Positions 1 to 8,805 of a stretch of DNA of 64,000 bases are shown here, one piece after another. The stretch comes from Brevibacillus_H ginsengisoli (GTDB taxonomy: Bacteria > Bacillota > Bacilli > Brevibacillales > Brevibacillaceae): positions 62,001 to 126,000 of the forward strand of contig NZ_JBNJQR010000008.1 of the NCBI RefSeq assembly GCF_050113715.1, in the 5' to 3' direction. Position numbers and translations under genes: made by a program. How positions within the stretch are numbered: position 1 is the first letter of the stretch; every line of letters starts with the position of its first letter. The notes beneath the pieces are model-generated. The model did not search any database, was not told the origin of the DNA, and worked only from the letters and a program-made list of their open reading frames with translations.

Positions 1-376
1 AAGCAGCGAAGAACCCTGGGTCGTCACCGGCTTGCTCGCCAAATTGGCCGGTCCCGGATTTGTGGTCACCAATATCGCGCGCAGCGGTGGAGAGGTTTTG
101 CCCTTGGATAAGGCTCTTAAATTATCAAAAATTCCTGTCTCTTCCCAATTAACGGAGCAAATCTATCACCTCTCAATCACTGTCGCAAAAAAACTAGGCG
201 AAAAATATCCAACGTTACGTGAAATAGGGTTAGACCTGGGCATAGATGTGACTGGAAAACCGTGGATTATCGAAGCCAATTTTCGCCCGGCAACTTCACT
301 ATTTCAACGATTGAAGGACCAGACCTATTACAGGCGTATTAAATCGGTACGCCGAGCGTATTGGCAAAAAGGTTAG
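1..376 (+). CDS. YheC/YheD family spore coat-associated ATP-grasp protein, 3' part
   Basis: Open from the window edge in frame 2, so the true start lies outside and about 124 codons remain. The end has the ATP-grasp signature of the YheC/YheD endospore coat family: an IGLDLGIDVTGKPWIIEAN segment (metal-binding Glu and Asn of the ATP-grasp fold) followed by RPATSLF. In Bacilli this family is associated with the spore coat; substrates are unknown. A terminator follows 58 nt after the stop and no downstream gene shares its strand, so this is the last gene of its transcript. Family assignment rests on the C-terminal motif only. Confidence 0.72.
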   Translation, partial: SSEEPWVVTGLLAKLAGPGFVVTNIARSGGEVLPLDKALKLSKIPVSSQLTEQIYHLSITVAKKLGEKYPTLREIGLDLGIDVTGKPWIIEANFRPATSLFQRLKDQTYYRRIKSVRRAYWQKG

Positions 377-434
377 CAGGTTCTCGTTTACAGAAAGATC
401 CTATTCGTAAGCGGAGATTTTTCGTAAAAAACAT

Positions 435-464
435 GCACCCGCGATTTTTTCGGGTGCTGTTTTA
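435..464. terminator. Bidirectional intrinsic terminator
   Basis: GCACCCG (435-441) pairs with CGGGTGC (451-457), followed by TGTTTTAA on the plus strand. On the minus strand the stem is followed by ATGTTTTTT. It separates the convergent spore-coat gene and esterase. Confidence 0.75.
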
Positions 465-485
465 ACAGTATACAAAGGTTAAAAA

Positions 486-1361
486 TTATATACTATTCTC
501 CTTAAACCAGCTGACTACTTCATTCACTTCCTCACGATGCCTCTTCAAATCCTCTTTACTCATTAATTCCGTTTTAAGATTTCTTGTAAAGAAAGATTTC
601 ACTACGCTTAATATTTCGTCTATTGTCAAAACTCCACCAACAAAATCGTGATCTGCGCCTTTTATCTCCAAATAGGTAGAATGATGCAATTCTCTATGAA
701 GAAGACGGCTTTGTTGCACAGGACAAATTTGATCCATATCCCCGTGAACAATGAAGACAGGTGGAGTGCCGTCATTGATATAATGGATTGGGCTTGCCTG
801 GGATGCTCTTTCCAGTTGTTCTTGTACACTTCCGCCCAGAAACTTGGACTCAGGAGAGTTAGGGTTGTTGTGCCAGTCCCCCATTTTTAACAGATCAACT
901 GGACCAGCCAGAGTCACAACAGCATGAACCTTTTCTGAAACATCCTCTTCACTAATAAAATCAGGATGATCTGCACTTAACGCTGCTAATGTAGCTAAAT
1001 GTCCTCCTGAAGAATGCCCCCAAATCCCTATCTTATTCTCATCAATGTTGTAGGCTTTAGCATTAGACTTGACCCATCGAATTGCTCGTTTCACATCCAA
1101 CAGAGCGGCTGGGAAAATTGCCTCCCCACTTAGTCGGTAATTGATGTTTATACATACGAAACCATATTGTGCAAAAGAAGAATTCCATTGCCCACCTATT
1201 TTTCTTTTATCCCCAGACATCCATCCGCCACCATGTACATAGAGAATGGCAGGAAACTTCTCTTCTGTGGAGAGAGGTTTGATGATATCTAGCTTTAATT
1301 CCCTTTCTGCTGTATGTCCATAGACAATATCGATGAATTCCTCCGCTTTATAATTTTCCAT
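486..1361 (-). CDS. Alpha/beta hydrolase (HSL/BD-FAE-type esterase)
   Basis: A 291-residue cytoplasmic serine hydrolase that probably cleaves short acyl esters. Visible: the oxyanion-hole motif HGGGW near residue 45, nucleophile elbow GHSSGGH near 115, acid loop GDMDQICP near 207 and catalytic His in GADHDF near 237, in the order of the HSL/BD-FAE esterase group. The start is placed at the ATG at 1361 because GGGGAGG sits 6 nt upstream; the frame is open 18 codons further but has no ribosome site there. It is divergent from an ArsR-type regulator across a 95-nt gap holding an inverted repeat, so that regulator probably controls it. Substrate unknown. Confidence 0.85.
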   Translation of the reverse strand: MENYKAEEFIDIVYGHTAERELKLDIIKPLSTEEKFPAILYVHGGGWMSGDKRKIGGQWNSSFAQYGFVCININYRLSGEAIFPAALLDVKRAIRWVKSNAKAYNIDENKIGIWGHSSGGHLATLAALSADHPDFISEEDVSEKVHAVVTLAGPVDLLKMGDWHNNPNSPESKFLGGSVQEQLERASQASPIHYINDGTPPVFIVHGDMDQICPVQQSRLLHRELHHSTYLEIKGADHDFVGGVLTIDEILSVVKSFFTRNLKTELMSKEDLKRHREEVNEVVSWFKENSI

Positions 1362-1382
1362 ATATATCCTCCCCTCTTTTGG

Positions 1383-1423
1383 TTCAATAATAATTGAACT
1401 GTTAATTGTAGTCAATATATGTT
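1383..1423 (+). promoter_or_regulatory. Promoter with overlapping palindromic operator, esterase/ArsR divergent region
   Basis: TTCAAT (1383-1388), a 4-nt spacer and ATTGAA (1393-1398) form a perfect inverted repeat. The right arm overlaps a candidate -35 TTGAAC (1394-1399), followed 18 nt later by TATGTT (1418-1423). This fits autoregulation by the adjacent winged-helix protein. Inference only. Confidence 0.45.
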
Positions 1424-1456
1424 AAACTATTTACAGGAATTAATTGGAGGTTACTG

Positions 1457-2338
1457 ATGAAAATAACCATTTTAGACTCAATTGTTTATGAATTGCTTCT
1501 GAGCCTATCCCTTTACAAAAGACAAACCCATCTGAATTATCTAACGATATCGAAGGACTGGTATACAACTACAAAGGAAAAAATCTCATTGGACTTACAT
1601 AATCAAATTGTGGAACTAGAAAACCTGCAGTTTGAAGATTTGTCTGTTCATTTGATCGAACAGTGCCCATATAAAGACATCAAGGGGTATTGTCTTTGGC
1701 TTTCTGAGCTTTCCACCGGGGATTTATATGAATTATTGGCTCCCTATTTAAGTGAGAAAAGAGTTTTGCCTTCTAACTTAGAACATCGAAGACAAACACA
1801 TATTTCTTTGTTATCAAAATGGAATGAAGAGTATTTTAAAGGTATTGAGGGAAATGTAGCTCCTATTTTAGCCAGTAGTATTTTGAAGGTTAGTCAAACT
1901 GATTTTACGAAAGATGCTTACGATGAAGTAGAAAAATTGACGAAGGGCTTTAGTATTAAAGAACTGAATGTTACGGAGGTTGTGCTTGTTCCTACATGGC
2001 ACTTTAGACCGTTGTCATTGATCGATCTATTCAACCATAAAATTATTCTAACGTTTCCGTGTCCATTAAGTATCAATGAAGAAACTTTGCTCATCACAAA
2101 GGCTCTTGGAGAAGAAAAACGGCTGCAAATTTTAAGTAACACAAGAACAGAAGCGAAAAGTTTCACGGATCTAGTTAAGATTCTAAATATGTCAAAAGGC
2201 AACATTCATCACCATTTATTAATACTCCGATCTGCTGGTCTTTTGGAAATCATCCCTACAAGAGAAGATTATTTTCTTTACAAATATAGAAGCGACAGAA
2301 TCGATGACTTATCCGCTTTACTGCTCCAATACGAGTAA
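1457..2338 (+). CDS. ArsR-type winged-helix transcriptional regulator with long N-terminal domain
   Basis: 293 residues. The last third (about 210-290) is an ArsR/HTH_5-type winged helix: LGEEKRLQILSNT, then a recognition helix around NMSKGNIHHHLLILRSAGLL and a wing ending in YKY. The N-terminal 200 residues are an unassigned domain, far longer than a classical 100-residue ArsR, so the effector is probably not a metal (no CxC sensor motif seen). Start ATG has GGAGG 6 nt upstream. Divergent from the esterase; the two likely form a regulator-target pair. A terminator follows at 2367. Confidence 0.78.
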   Translation: MKITILDSIVYELLLSLSLYKRQTHLNYLTISKDWYTTTKEKISLDLHNQIVELENLQFEDLSVHLIEQCPYKDIKGYCLWLSELSTGDLYELLAPYLSEKRVLPSNLEHRRQTHISLLSKWNEEYFKGIEGNVAPILASSILKVSQTDFTKDAYDEVEKLTKGFSIKELNVTEVVLVPTWHFRPLSLIDLFNHKIILTFPCPLSINEETLLITKALGEEKRLQILSNTRTEAKSFTDLVKILNMSKGNIHHHLLILRSAGLLEIIPTREDYFLYKYRSDRIDDLSALLLQYE

Positions 2339-2366
2339 ACTAGCTAACACCATTGGAAGGAAAAAA

Positions 2367-2396
2367 CTTAGCCATTTGATTAGGCTAAGCTTTTTT
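2367..2396 (+). terminator. Intrinsic terminator after the ArsR-type gene
   Basis: CTTAGCC (2367-2373) pairs with GGCTAAG (2383-2389), followed by CTTTTTT. Confidence 0.8.
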
Positions 2397-2493
2397 AGGA
2401 AATATCTCTTCTTGTGAAAGTTATCAGCAAGTCTACACCTTGAAACGACTCATAACTTGTAGTAACTCTTACTAGTCGATTTCATTTTGTATA

Positions 2494-2525
2494 GGAAAAC
2501 CCTAGCCAAGTAAATATGGCTAGGG
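2494..2525 (-). terminator. Intrinsic terminator of the CysJ-like gene
   Basis: CCCTAGCC (2500-2507) pairs with GGCTAGGG (2518-2525); read on the minus strand the stem is followed by TTTTCC. It lies 46 nt beyond the stop codon at 2571. Confidence 0.7.
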
Positions 2526-2570
2526 TAGGAGACGTTTTAATCACCGATTTTTTAAACTTTTTACCTATTT

Positions 2571-3731
2571 TTAATATACATCACGTTGGTAACGCCCTTG
2601 CTCTTGCATATCATTTAGATATGCTTCGGCTTCTTCACGGGTCTTCGCACCTTCTTTTTCGATAATGTCAAGAAGCGCGTTGTGGACGTCTTTCGCCATA
2701 TATTGCTTATCTCCACAAATGTAGAAGAATGCTCCATTCTCAAGCCATTCATACATTTCTTTGCTGTTTTCAAGCATTTTATGCTGCACATATACTTTTT
2801 GGGCCGTATCACGAGAGAACGCAGTCTCTAATCTTGTCAGTACCCCATCTTTTTGATAGGTTTCTAACTCGTTTTGATAAAGGAAATCCGACGCTGAATG
2901 CTGGTCTCCAAAAAACAGCCATGTTCTGCCTGGTGCTTTCGTAACCGCGCGTTCCTGGATGAAGGAACGGAAAGGTGCAATGCCTGTCCCTGGACCAACC
3001 ATAATAATATCTTTGTCTAGAGAAGCCGGAAGATTAAAGTGTTTGTTTGGTTGAATAAAGATCGGGAGCGTATCTCCTTCCTGAAGACGTTCCGCACATA
3101 AAACAGAACAAACTCCTTTACGTTCGCGTCCGTGAGACATGTAGCGAACAGCACCGATTGTTAGATGCACTTCCTCAGGATTAGCAGCGATACTACTTGC
3201 AATGGAATAGAGACGCGGCGGCATTTTTCTTAATAAAGAAACAATCTCTTGAGCAGACGCTTTCCACGGACCAAAGTCATGCAACAAATCAAGCAAGTCA
3301 CGTCCGCTGATATATTCTTTCAGTTGATCGATATTTTCGTCTGAAGCCAGCTTTTGTAGCTCTTGGTTCTCTGATAATTCCGCTGCCTGTTGGATCATTT
3401 TTTTAGTCAGCAACGTAATTTCAAAGTGTGTGGTAAGCGCTTCCTTTAATGGCAGTGTTTCACCCTGCTTATTTATGGTAACAGCCAAATCTGCGTCCCA
3501 TTTCATTTCCTCAAGCAGAGAAGCCACAAGTTCTGGATCATTTTCAGGGACAATCCCAAGGCAATCACCTGGGACATAGGAAAGATCAGATCCCTTTAAC
3601 GATAACTCGATATGTCTTGTTTCTTTACTAGATCCAGTTCCATTCAAATCTACATTTTTTAGAACTTTCGCTGGAAATGGATTTAACCTAGAAAATGTTG
3701 TCGGCACCTTATTGAGTACAGTGTTTTGCAT
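2571..3731 (-). CDS. CysJ-like FAD/NADPH reductase lacking the flavodoxin domain
   Basis: 386 residues homologous to the C-terminal two thirds of sulfite reductase flavoprotein CysJ and cytochrome P450 reductases. Seen: FAD-binding start (YVPGDCLGIVPEN), FAD motif RLYSIASS, NADPH pocket MVGPGTGIAPFRSFIQER, ICGDKQYMAKDVH and an aromatic C-terminus YQRDVY. The roughly 200-residue N-terminal flavodoxin (FMN) domain of CysJ is absent, and the ATG at 3731 has GAGGTG 7 nt upstream, so the gene looks complete rather than truncated. It should move electrons from NADPH through FAD to a separate carrier; no sulfite reductase hemoprotein gene is adjacent. The acceptor is unknown. Confidence 0.8.
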   Translation of the reverse strand: MQNTVLNKVPTTFSRLNPFPAKVLKNVDLNGTGSSKETRHIELSLKGSDLSYVPGDCLGIVPENDPELVASLLEEMKWDADLAVTINKQGETLPLKEALTTHFEITLLTKKMIQQAAELSENQELQKLASDENIDQLKEYISGRDLLDLLHDFGPWKASAQEIVSLLRKMPPRLYSIASSIAANPEEVHLTIGAVRYMSHGRERKGVCSVLCAERLQEGDTLPIFIQPNKHFNLPASLDKDIIMVGPGTGIAPFRSFIQERAVTKAPGRTWLFFGDQHSASDFLYQNELETYQKDGVLTRLETAFSRDTAQKVYVQHKMLENSKEMYEWLENGAFFYICGDKQYMAKDVHNALLDIIEKEGAKTREEAEAYLNDMQEQGRYQRDVY

Positions 3732-3813
3732 AATTTTCACCTCAAGAAATAGTATAAATCTAGGATATAACAAGTCCTCTAAAAAATCTCGAAGAACCCT
3801 GTTTTTTTCTGTT

Positions 3814-3842
3814 ATTATATCATTTTGTTCTCAAGTAAAGAA
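3814..3842 (-). promoter_or_regulatory. Sigma-A-like promoter for the CysJ-like gene
   Basis: On the minus strand a perfect -10 TATAAT (3814-3819) lies 17 nt from a weak -35 TTCTTT (3837-3842), about 80 nt upstream of the ATG. The remaining 3732-4011 sequence shows no gene. Confidence 0.45.
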
Positions 3843-4011
3843 ATAAAATCGATGTGTTCGGATTGAATCTATCAATTTATTGGAACGTCACGCAATCAAT
3901 TTCTACTTAATCCGCCTAGTTTTTCCCAAAACTTAAGCATCTTATTTCACCTACCTATTCATGATCTTACAGTGGAGTGCTCAACTGTCTGTACGACCTG
4001 AGTTCCCATAT

Positions 4012-4054
4012 ATGAAAAAATAACCTTAGCCAATTTAATACGGCTAAGGTTATT
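4012..4054 (-). terminator. Intrinsic terminator downstream of nrdJ
   Basis: A 13-bp perfect stem (4019-4031 with 4042-4054, core CCTTAGCC/GGCTAAGG) followed on the minus strand by TTTTTTCAT. Confidence 0.75.
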
Positions 4055-4160
4055 CCTATTTTCCGGATGAATCATGCGCTATGGTTTTCGTATTTTTGGT
4101 ACATTCTCAGCTTTTATGATCCATCACAACTAGGATTTTATGTTGTTCTTTCTACATCAT

Positions 4161-6704
4161 TTAACTACACTTCGAATACCCGCAAGTCGTGCAGGTTTTA
4201 CATCCTTCTGCCGGCATCAGGGTTGCTGAGCCGCAAGATGGGCATAGGTCTGGTGAATCCAAGCCAAACTCATCGTCATCATCTGCGTGATGGTGGATCG
4301 GTTCTGGTGAAGAGTTATAGGCGGACTTATGGGAAGCTGCCGCTACAGAGTGATAATCGTCTTCTCCATCCAGATGCATTTCCAATGCCTTCGCAACCGC
4401 GTCTGGAATCGACTCCACGCGATTTGCCCCAAATCCTACAGCACCTGAACCGCCGATTCCTTTGATTTGCTTGATCAGAAGACGAGCTTTGTTGCCATCC
4501 GGCAATTCGCCAAAACGCAAGAAGAGTGTGGATACACGGCCTAAAGCCTCTGACATGGCAAATACGTCGCTACCCGCTTTTCCTACATTTACAATGACTT
4601 CGAATGGTGCACCGTCGATGTCATTTACCGTAATGTACGCTTTTCCAAGCGGAGTGCGCATTTTGTATGTGGCCCCGCTTAATTTTTTCGGACGCTTGTT
4701 GTACGCTTTCTCAGGTACATGCGCTTTTCCATGGCTTCCTGCTGTAGTGTTTTCACTAGCTTTTGCCTCTGCTTTCTCATCATCCTTGCTTACAGAAAGA
4801 ACCTGAGTGTCACGACTTCCATCTCGATAGATCGTAACCCCTTTGCAACCGAGGTCGAAAGCAAGTTCATACAGTTTCTTGGTATCTTCTACGCTGAAGT
4901 CATGTGGAGCGTTGGCTGTTTTACTGATGGACGAATCAACCCACTTCTGAATAGCGGCTTGAACGCGTACGTGATCCTCAGCAGACAAGCTCATTGCGCT
5001 CACGAAGTAGTCTGGGAGTTCCTCGCCAGGATTCGCTTCCAACCACTCCTTGGCAATTGGTACGTACTGCTTGTCGGTTCCCAAACGGCTTTGACGAGTG
5101 AATTCATATGCATAGAATGGCTCAATCCCTGTGGAAGTTCCCACCATCGTACCTGTCGAACCCGTTGGCGCTTGAGTCAACAGGGTAACGTTGCGAATTC
5201 CGTTCTGATAAATGGTTTCACGCACTTCATCGTCAAACTGCTTCATGAAGCCACTTTGTAAAAACTTCTCACGATCGAACATCGGGAAGCTTCCCTTTTC
5301 TTGGGAAATCTCCGAAGAAGCCAAGTAGGATTCGCGAGCGATAAAATGATACAGCTTCTCAAGGAACTCAAGAGATTCCACACTTCCATAACGAATCCCC
5401 AGTTTAATCAGCATCTCCGCAAGTCCCATGGTTCCAAGACCAACACGGCGTTCATTTTTCTGGTTGCGCTCGTTTTCTTCGAAATGGTATGGTGTCGCAT
5501 CGATGACGTTATCCAAGAAACGCACGGCGTAGCGCACAGCTGTTCCTAGCTTGTCCCACTCTACTTCGCCGTCGGCTACAAACTTGGAGAGGTTCAATGC
5601 GGACAGGTTGCAGACCCCCCAGCCTGGCAAACCTTGCTCACCGCATGGATTGGTACAAATAATCGGGTTGAAATACCAGCTGTTGGACATTTGGTTGTAG
5701 TATTCGAGGAATACGATGCCTGGTTCAGCGGATTTCCATGCCGATTCAATAATGGTGTGCCAAATATCACGGGCACGCACGGTTTTATATACTTTCACTG
5801 GTTTGCCCAGTTCATCACGCCATTTGGTCATGTTGCCATCCCACATGGTTTCGTAGTCTGGATCTTGAGTATCCGGGAAGATCAAATCCCAATCCAGATC
5901 TTCTTTAACCGCCTTCATGAAGCCGTTGGACACACAAACAGAAAGGTTGGCGTTCGTTACAAGTCCCATCGTTTGTTTCACTGTAATAAATTCAAGAAGG
6001 TCTGGGTGCCAGTCGTTAAGCATCAGCATCAACGCGCCACGGCGGCTGCCTCCTTGCTCAATAAGTCCAGTTGTATAACTAAAGAGTCCACCCCAAGAAA
6101 CTGAACCGCTGGAAGAACCGTTAACCCCTTTGACCAGCGCGCGACGAGGACGAAGGCTGGACAAGTTAATGCCCACTCCTCCCCCGCGAGACATGATCTC
6201 AGTCATTTGGGTTAAAGTATCCATGATGCCTCCGCGGGAATCGTGAGGAGACGGAATTACATAGCAGTTAAAAAGCGTCAATTCGTCGTTTGCACCGGCG
6301 CCAGCAGCGATTCGACCGCCAGGTACCAACTTCCAGTCATCTAGCAATTCACGGAACTTCGCTTGCCATTCAGCCTGTTTTTCAGGTGTTTTTTCGACAG
6401 CAGCCAGAGATCGGGCCAGCCTGTCCCACATAGCGTCGGGAGTAAGCTCAAGCGGGCGTGTTGTTCTTTCGATGCTGGTCTGGATCGTTTCACCGCTTCG
6501 CAAGAGAATCGTTACTTCTTTACCATGAATGGAGAGAATTTCACCAACTTCCTTTTGCGGGAAGCGAGGATCATCTTTGGTAAGGGTTAGGATGGTATCC
6601 CCTACTTGTGTGTTCGTATAATCCAGGTCCTTCATCGCGTAGCGATCGAGGAAAATTTTTTCACCTAAACCTTCCAAGCGATGTGATTCAGTTGTTGCTG
6701 ACAT
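4161..6704 (-). CDS. nrdJ: Class II (adenosylcobalamin-dependent) ribonucleoside-diphosphate reductase
   Basis: 847 residues. Reduces ribonucleotides to deoxyribonucleotides using a thiyl radical generated by coenzyme B12, independent of oxygen. Seen: first active-site Cys in LTLFNCYVIPSP (C147), MSRGGGVGINLSSLRP, the radical Cys and Glu in NPCGEQ (C354, E356), second disulfide Cys in GVCNLSALN (C365), LTQAPTGSTGT, and a Cys-rich tail with CPSC and CTTC pairs that re-reduces the active site. Length and domain order match the NrdJ family; no intein or frameshift. GGGGGG lies 8 nt before the ATG. Monocistronic, with its own terminator. No B12 riboswitch was recognised upstream. Implies B12 uptake or synthesis elsewhere. 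Confidence 0.95.
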   Translation of the reverse strand: MSATTESHRLEGLGEKIFLDRYAMKDLDYTNTQVGDTILTLTKDDPRFPQKEVGEILSIHGKEVTILLRSGETIQTSIERTTRPLELTPDAMWDRLARSLAAVEKTPEKQAEWQAKFRELLDDWKLVPGGRIAAGAGANDELTLFNCYVIPSPHDSRGGIMDTLTQMTEIMSRGGGVGINLSSLRPRRALVKGVNGSSSGSVSWGGLFSYTTGLIEQGGSRRGALMLMLNDWHPDLLEFITVKQTMGLVTNANLSVCVSNGFMKAVKEDLDWDLIFPDTQDPDYETMWDGNMTKWRDELGKPVKVYKTVRARDIWHTIIESAWKSAEPGIVFLEYYNQMSNSWYFNPIICTNPCGEQGLPGWGVCNLSALNLSKFVADGEVEWDKLGTAVRYAVRFLDNVIDATPYHFEENERNQKNERRVGLGTMGLAEMLIKLGIRYGSVESLEFLEKLYHFIARESYLASSEISQEKGSFPMFDREKFLQSGFMKQFDDEVRETIYQNGIRNVTLLTQAPTGSTGTMVGTSTGIEPFYAYEFTRQSRLGTDKQYVPIAKEWLEANPGEELPDYFVSAMSLSAEDHVRVQAAIQKWVDSSISKTANAPHDFSVEDTKKLYELAFDLGCKGVTIYRDGSRDTQVLSVSKDDEKAEAKASENTTAGSHGKAHVPEKAYNKRPKKLSGATYKMRTPLGKAYITVNDIDGAPFEVIVNVGKAGSDVFAMSEALGRVSTLFLRFGELPDGNKARLLIKQIKGIGGSGAVGFGANRVESIPDAVAKALEMHLDGEDDYHSVAAASHKSAYNSSPEPIHHHADDDDEFGLDSPDLCPSCGSATLMPAEGCKTCTTCGYSKCS

Positions 6705-6903
6705 TCTTTTCCCCCCAGAAAAAATGTAAATTGATTCTCAAAAGACGATTTGTTATCGTTAATAGAGACGGTTTTAAAGATACCATATGTTACTATTTTC
6801 ATCAATGACTTTATTCTACATATTGACGTACTTTTCCTATATCCACATATTTCACACAATATATTGTGACAACTTCAGATTTAGGACTTTGGAGGGTTGA
6901 CAA

Positions 6904-7764
6904 GTGTACTACGTAAACGGAACCTGGTGCGAACACGACATACCTGCTATCCAACCAGAAGATCGCGGCTATCAGTTTGGAGATGGAATCTATGAAGTCG
7001 TTCGCATCTATCGGGGAAAACTATTCCTTTGGGAAGAGCATCTATCACGTCTCGTTCGTAGTTCCAAGGAACTATCACTGACTCTCCCGCATTCTCCTGA
7101 CGAACTCATGTCCATTGTCCATATGTTGATTTCCAAAAGTTCTTTGGGCGAGCGAGACGACGCCATTCTTTACTTGCAAATCACCCGAGGAGTCGCACCT
7201 CGTCAGTTTGAGTTTCCAACCGTAGATACCAAGCCAACCATCACCGCTTATGTATCTAAAAAAGCTCGCCCGCTCTCCCAATTCCAACGTGGCATCAAGG
7301 CAATCACTGCGAATGACATCCGATGGCTGCGCTGTGATATTAAAAGCCTCAATTTGCTCGGTGCCGTAATGGCGAAGCAACAAGCAAAGGAGCAAGGGGC
7401 AGACGACGCGATTATGCATCGTGATGGGATTGTGACAGAAGGCAGCTCCTCCAATGTGTTTGTTGTAAAGGACGGCACTCTCTATACACATCCTGAAACG
7501 AATCTCATTTTGCACGGGATCACCCGTAAAACCGTTCTCCAGTTGGCGGCAACCCTTCAGATACCTGTACAAGAAACTGCCTTTAACCTTGAGTTCCTTC
7601 GCGCGGCAGACGAGGTGTTCATCACCGCAACCACGTCCGAGATAACGCCGGTTGTCTTACTTGACGGCCAGCCAGTCGCAAATGGAGAGGCAGGTTCAGT
7701 CGTGAAACAATTGCAGTTCGCCTATACCCAGTATGTTCAATCAGTTTGTGGTACATTTGTGTAA
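6904..7764 (+). CDS. dat: D-amino acid aminotransferase (PLP class IV)
   Basis: 286 residues of the fold-type IV aminotransferase family. It probably interconverts D-alanine and D-glutamate, feeding peptidoglycan precursors. Seen: N-terminal YVNGTW...ED RGYQFGDGIYEV typical of Dat, Schiff-base Lys in DIKSLN (K147), cofactor-binding TEGSSSNVF near 180 and GITRKTVL near 200. Branched-chain aminotransferases share the fold, but the RGYQFGDGIYEVVR start favours Dat. Starts at GTG with GGAGGG 7 nt upstream. Divergent from nrdJ and convergent with lipM; monocistronic. Confidence 0.88.
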   Translation: MYYVNGTWCEHDIPAIQPEDRGYQFGDGIYEVVRIYRGKLFLWEEHLSRLVRSSKELSLTLPHSPDELMSIVHMLISKSSLGERDDAILYLQITRGVAPRQFEFPTVDTKPTITAYVSKKARPLSQFQRGIKAITANDIRWLRCDIKSLNLLGAVMAKQQAKEQGADDAIMHRDGIVTEGSSSNVFVVKDGTLYTHPETNLILHGITRKTVLQLAATLQIPVQETAFNLEFLRAADEVFITATTSEITPVVLLDGQPVANGEAGSVVKQLQFAYTQYVQSVCGTFV

Positions 7765-7814
7765 CATCCTCAAAAAAGGCACTTTTCCTAGAGTAACGCT
7801 TCGGGAATCAAATG

Positions 7815-7849
7815 AAAAGCTTCTATCTTTACCAAAGATAGAAGCTTTT
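7815..7849. terminator. Bidirectional terminator between dat and lipM
   Basis: GCTTCTATCTTT (7819-7830) pairs with AAAGATAGAAGC (7834-7845), flanked by AAAA and TTTT, serving both convergent genes. Confidence 0.85.
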
Positions 7850-7871
7850 GTCTATTCTCACGCATTTCCCC

Positions 7872-8702
7872 TTATCGGCGGAAGTTCCACTCATGCGTCG
7901 CGTAACGGGTTTGCGCCAACTCTTCGGCTAATGCAAGCTCGTCTGCGGTAAGAGGTTCAGCGACAAGTGAAATATCTAGTCCGGAAGCAAACCCTTTATA
8001 AAAAGCAGCAATCGCTTCCTCCAGTGATACCTCACGACCACTCACTTCATTAATCGTAACCGCCTTCTGTACGAAACTGTCAATCATCCGTTGCTTGACT
8101 CGCTCTGACGGGAATTTCAGAAGAGAGAAGAGAAGTTCCACGTCCATATCCAGCAGGATGGAGCCGTGCTGTAGAATAACCCCTTTTTGGCGCGTCTGAG
8201 CGCTTCCTGCGACCTTTTTACCCTCGACGACCAGCTCATACCAGGATGGGGAATCAAAACACGCTGACGAGCCTGGAGAGCTGTATTTCTCCTTCTCCTC
8301 TTCATTCGCCAAAGAGACCATCTCCGCATTCAGTCCCAGTTCCTGAAATCCGTGCAGAAGCCCCATACTTATTACCTTGTAGGCTTCCGTTACGCTTGAT
8401 GGCATATTCGGATGGTTCTCCCATACCACAACGCTGTACGTAAGTTCCTGATCGTGCAAAACAGCTCGTCCCCCGGTTGGTCGTCTTACAAATCCGAGAT
8501 TTCTCGCTTGGACGGCTTCTAAATCGATTTCTTTTTCCGCCTTTTGAAAATATCCAATAGACAAGGTTGCCGGGTCCCACGTATAAAAGCGAATGGTTGG
8601 AGGCACCTTTCCTTCGCTATGTAAAGTCAAAATCGCTTCGTCAATGGCCATATTCATGGCTGGCGACATCGGCTCGGTTAAAATGTATCGCCACTGTTCC
8701 AT
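7872..8702 (-). CDS. lipM: Octanoyl-[acyl carrier protein]:GcvH octanoyltransferase
   Basis: 276 residues, very close to the B. subtilis LipM length and sequence pattern. Transfers octanoate from ACP to the lipoyl domain of GcvH, the first step of lipoate assembly. Seen: RRPTGGRAVLHDQELTYS near 73-90, catalytic Cys in SSACFDSPSWYE (C148), KVAGSAQTRQKG and QHGSILLDMD, ending HEWNFRR as in LipM. TAAGGAGG precedes the ATG. Its GcvH substrate links it functionally to the gcv operon 3 kb away; gcvH itself is not in the window. Confidence 0.93.
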   Translation of the reverse strand: MEQWRYILTEPMSPAMNMAIDEAILTLHSEGKVPPTIRFYTWDPATLSIGYFQKAEKEIDLEAVQARNLGFVRRPTGGRAVLHDQELTYSVVVWENHPNMPSSVTEAYKVISMGLLHGFQELGLNAEMVSLANEEEKEKYSSPGSSACFDSPSWYELVVEGKKVAGSAQTRQKGVILQHGSILLDMDVELLFSLLKFPSERVKQRMIDSFVQKAVTINEVSGREVSLEEAIAAFYKGFASGLDISLVAEPLTADELALAEELAQTRYATHEWNFRR

Positions 8703-8805
8703 AGGTGTTCCTCCTTAAGCGCATGTCCTACGCTGTAATGAACGCTCGCTCTCCTATTGTATCGGCTACCTTTCGAGTGAGCAAGTTCACAACTTTGTAA
8801 AAGTG

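Noticed and set aside
2367..4054. CTTAGCC/GGCTAAG-type stems at 2367, 2500 and 4021 as an interspersed repeat family.
   Set aside because: Only the 7-8 bp stem tops agree, the flanks differ, and each sits at the correct place for a terminator of its own gene.
4719..5261. 180-residue plus-strand ORF within nrdJ, and similar long shadows inside yqhH, gcvPB, the YdaP-like gene and the antiporter.
   Set aside because: No ribosome sites or family features; each mirrors the codon structure of a strong gene on the opposite strand.
4161..6704. Intein or split gene in nrdJ.
   Set aside because: Class II reductases often carry inteins, but the 847 residues are continuous with normal spacing between active-site motifs.
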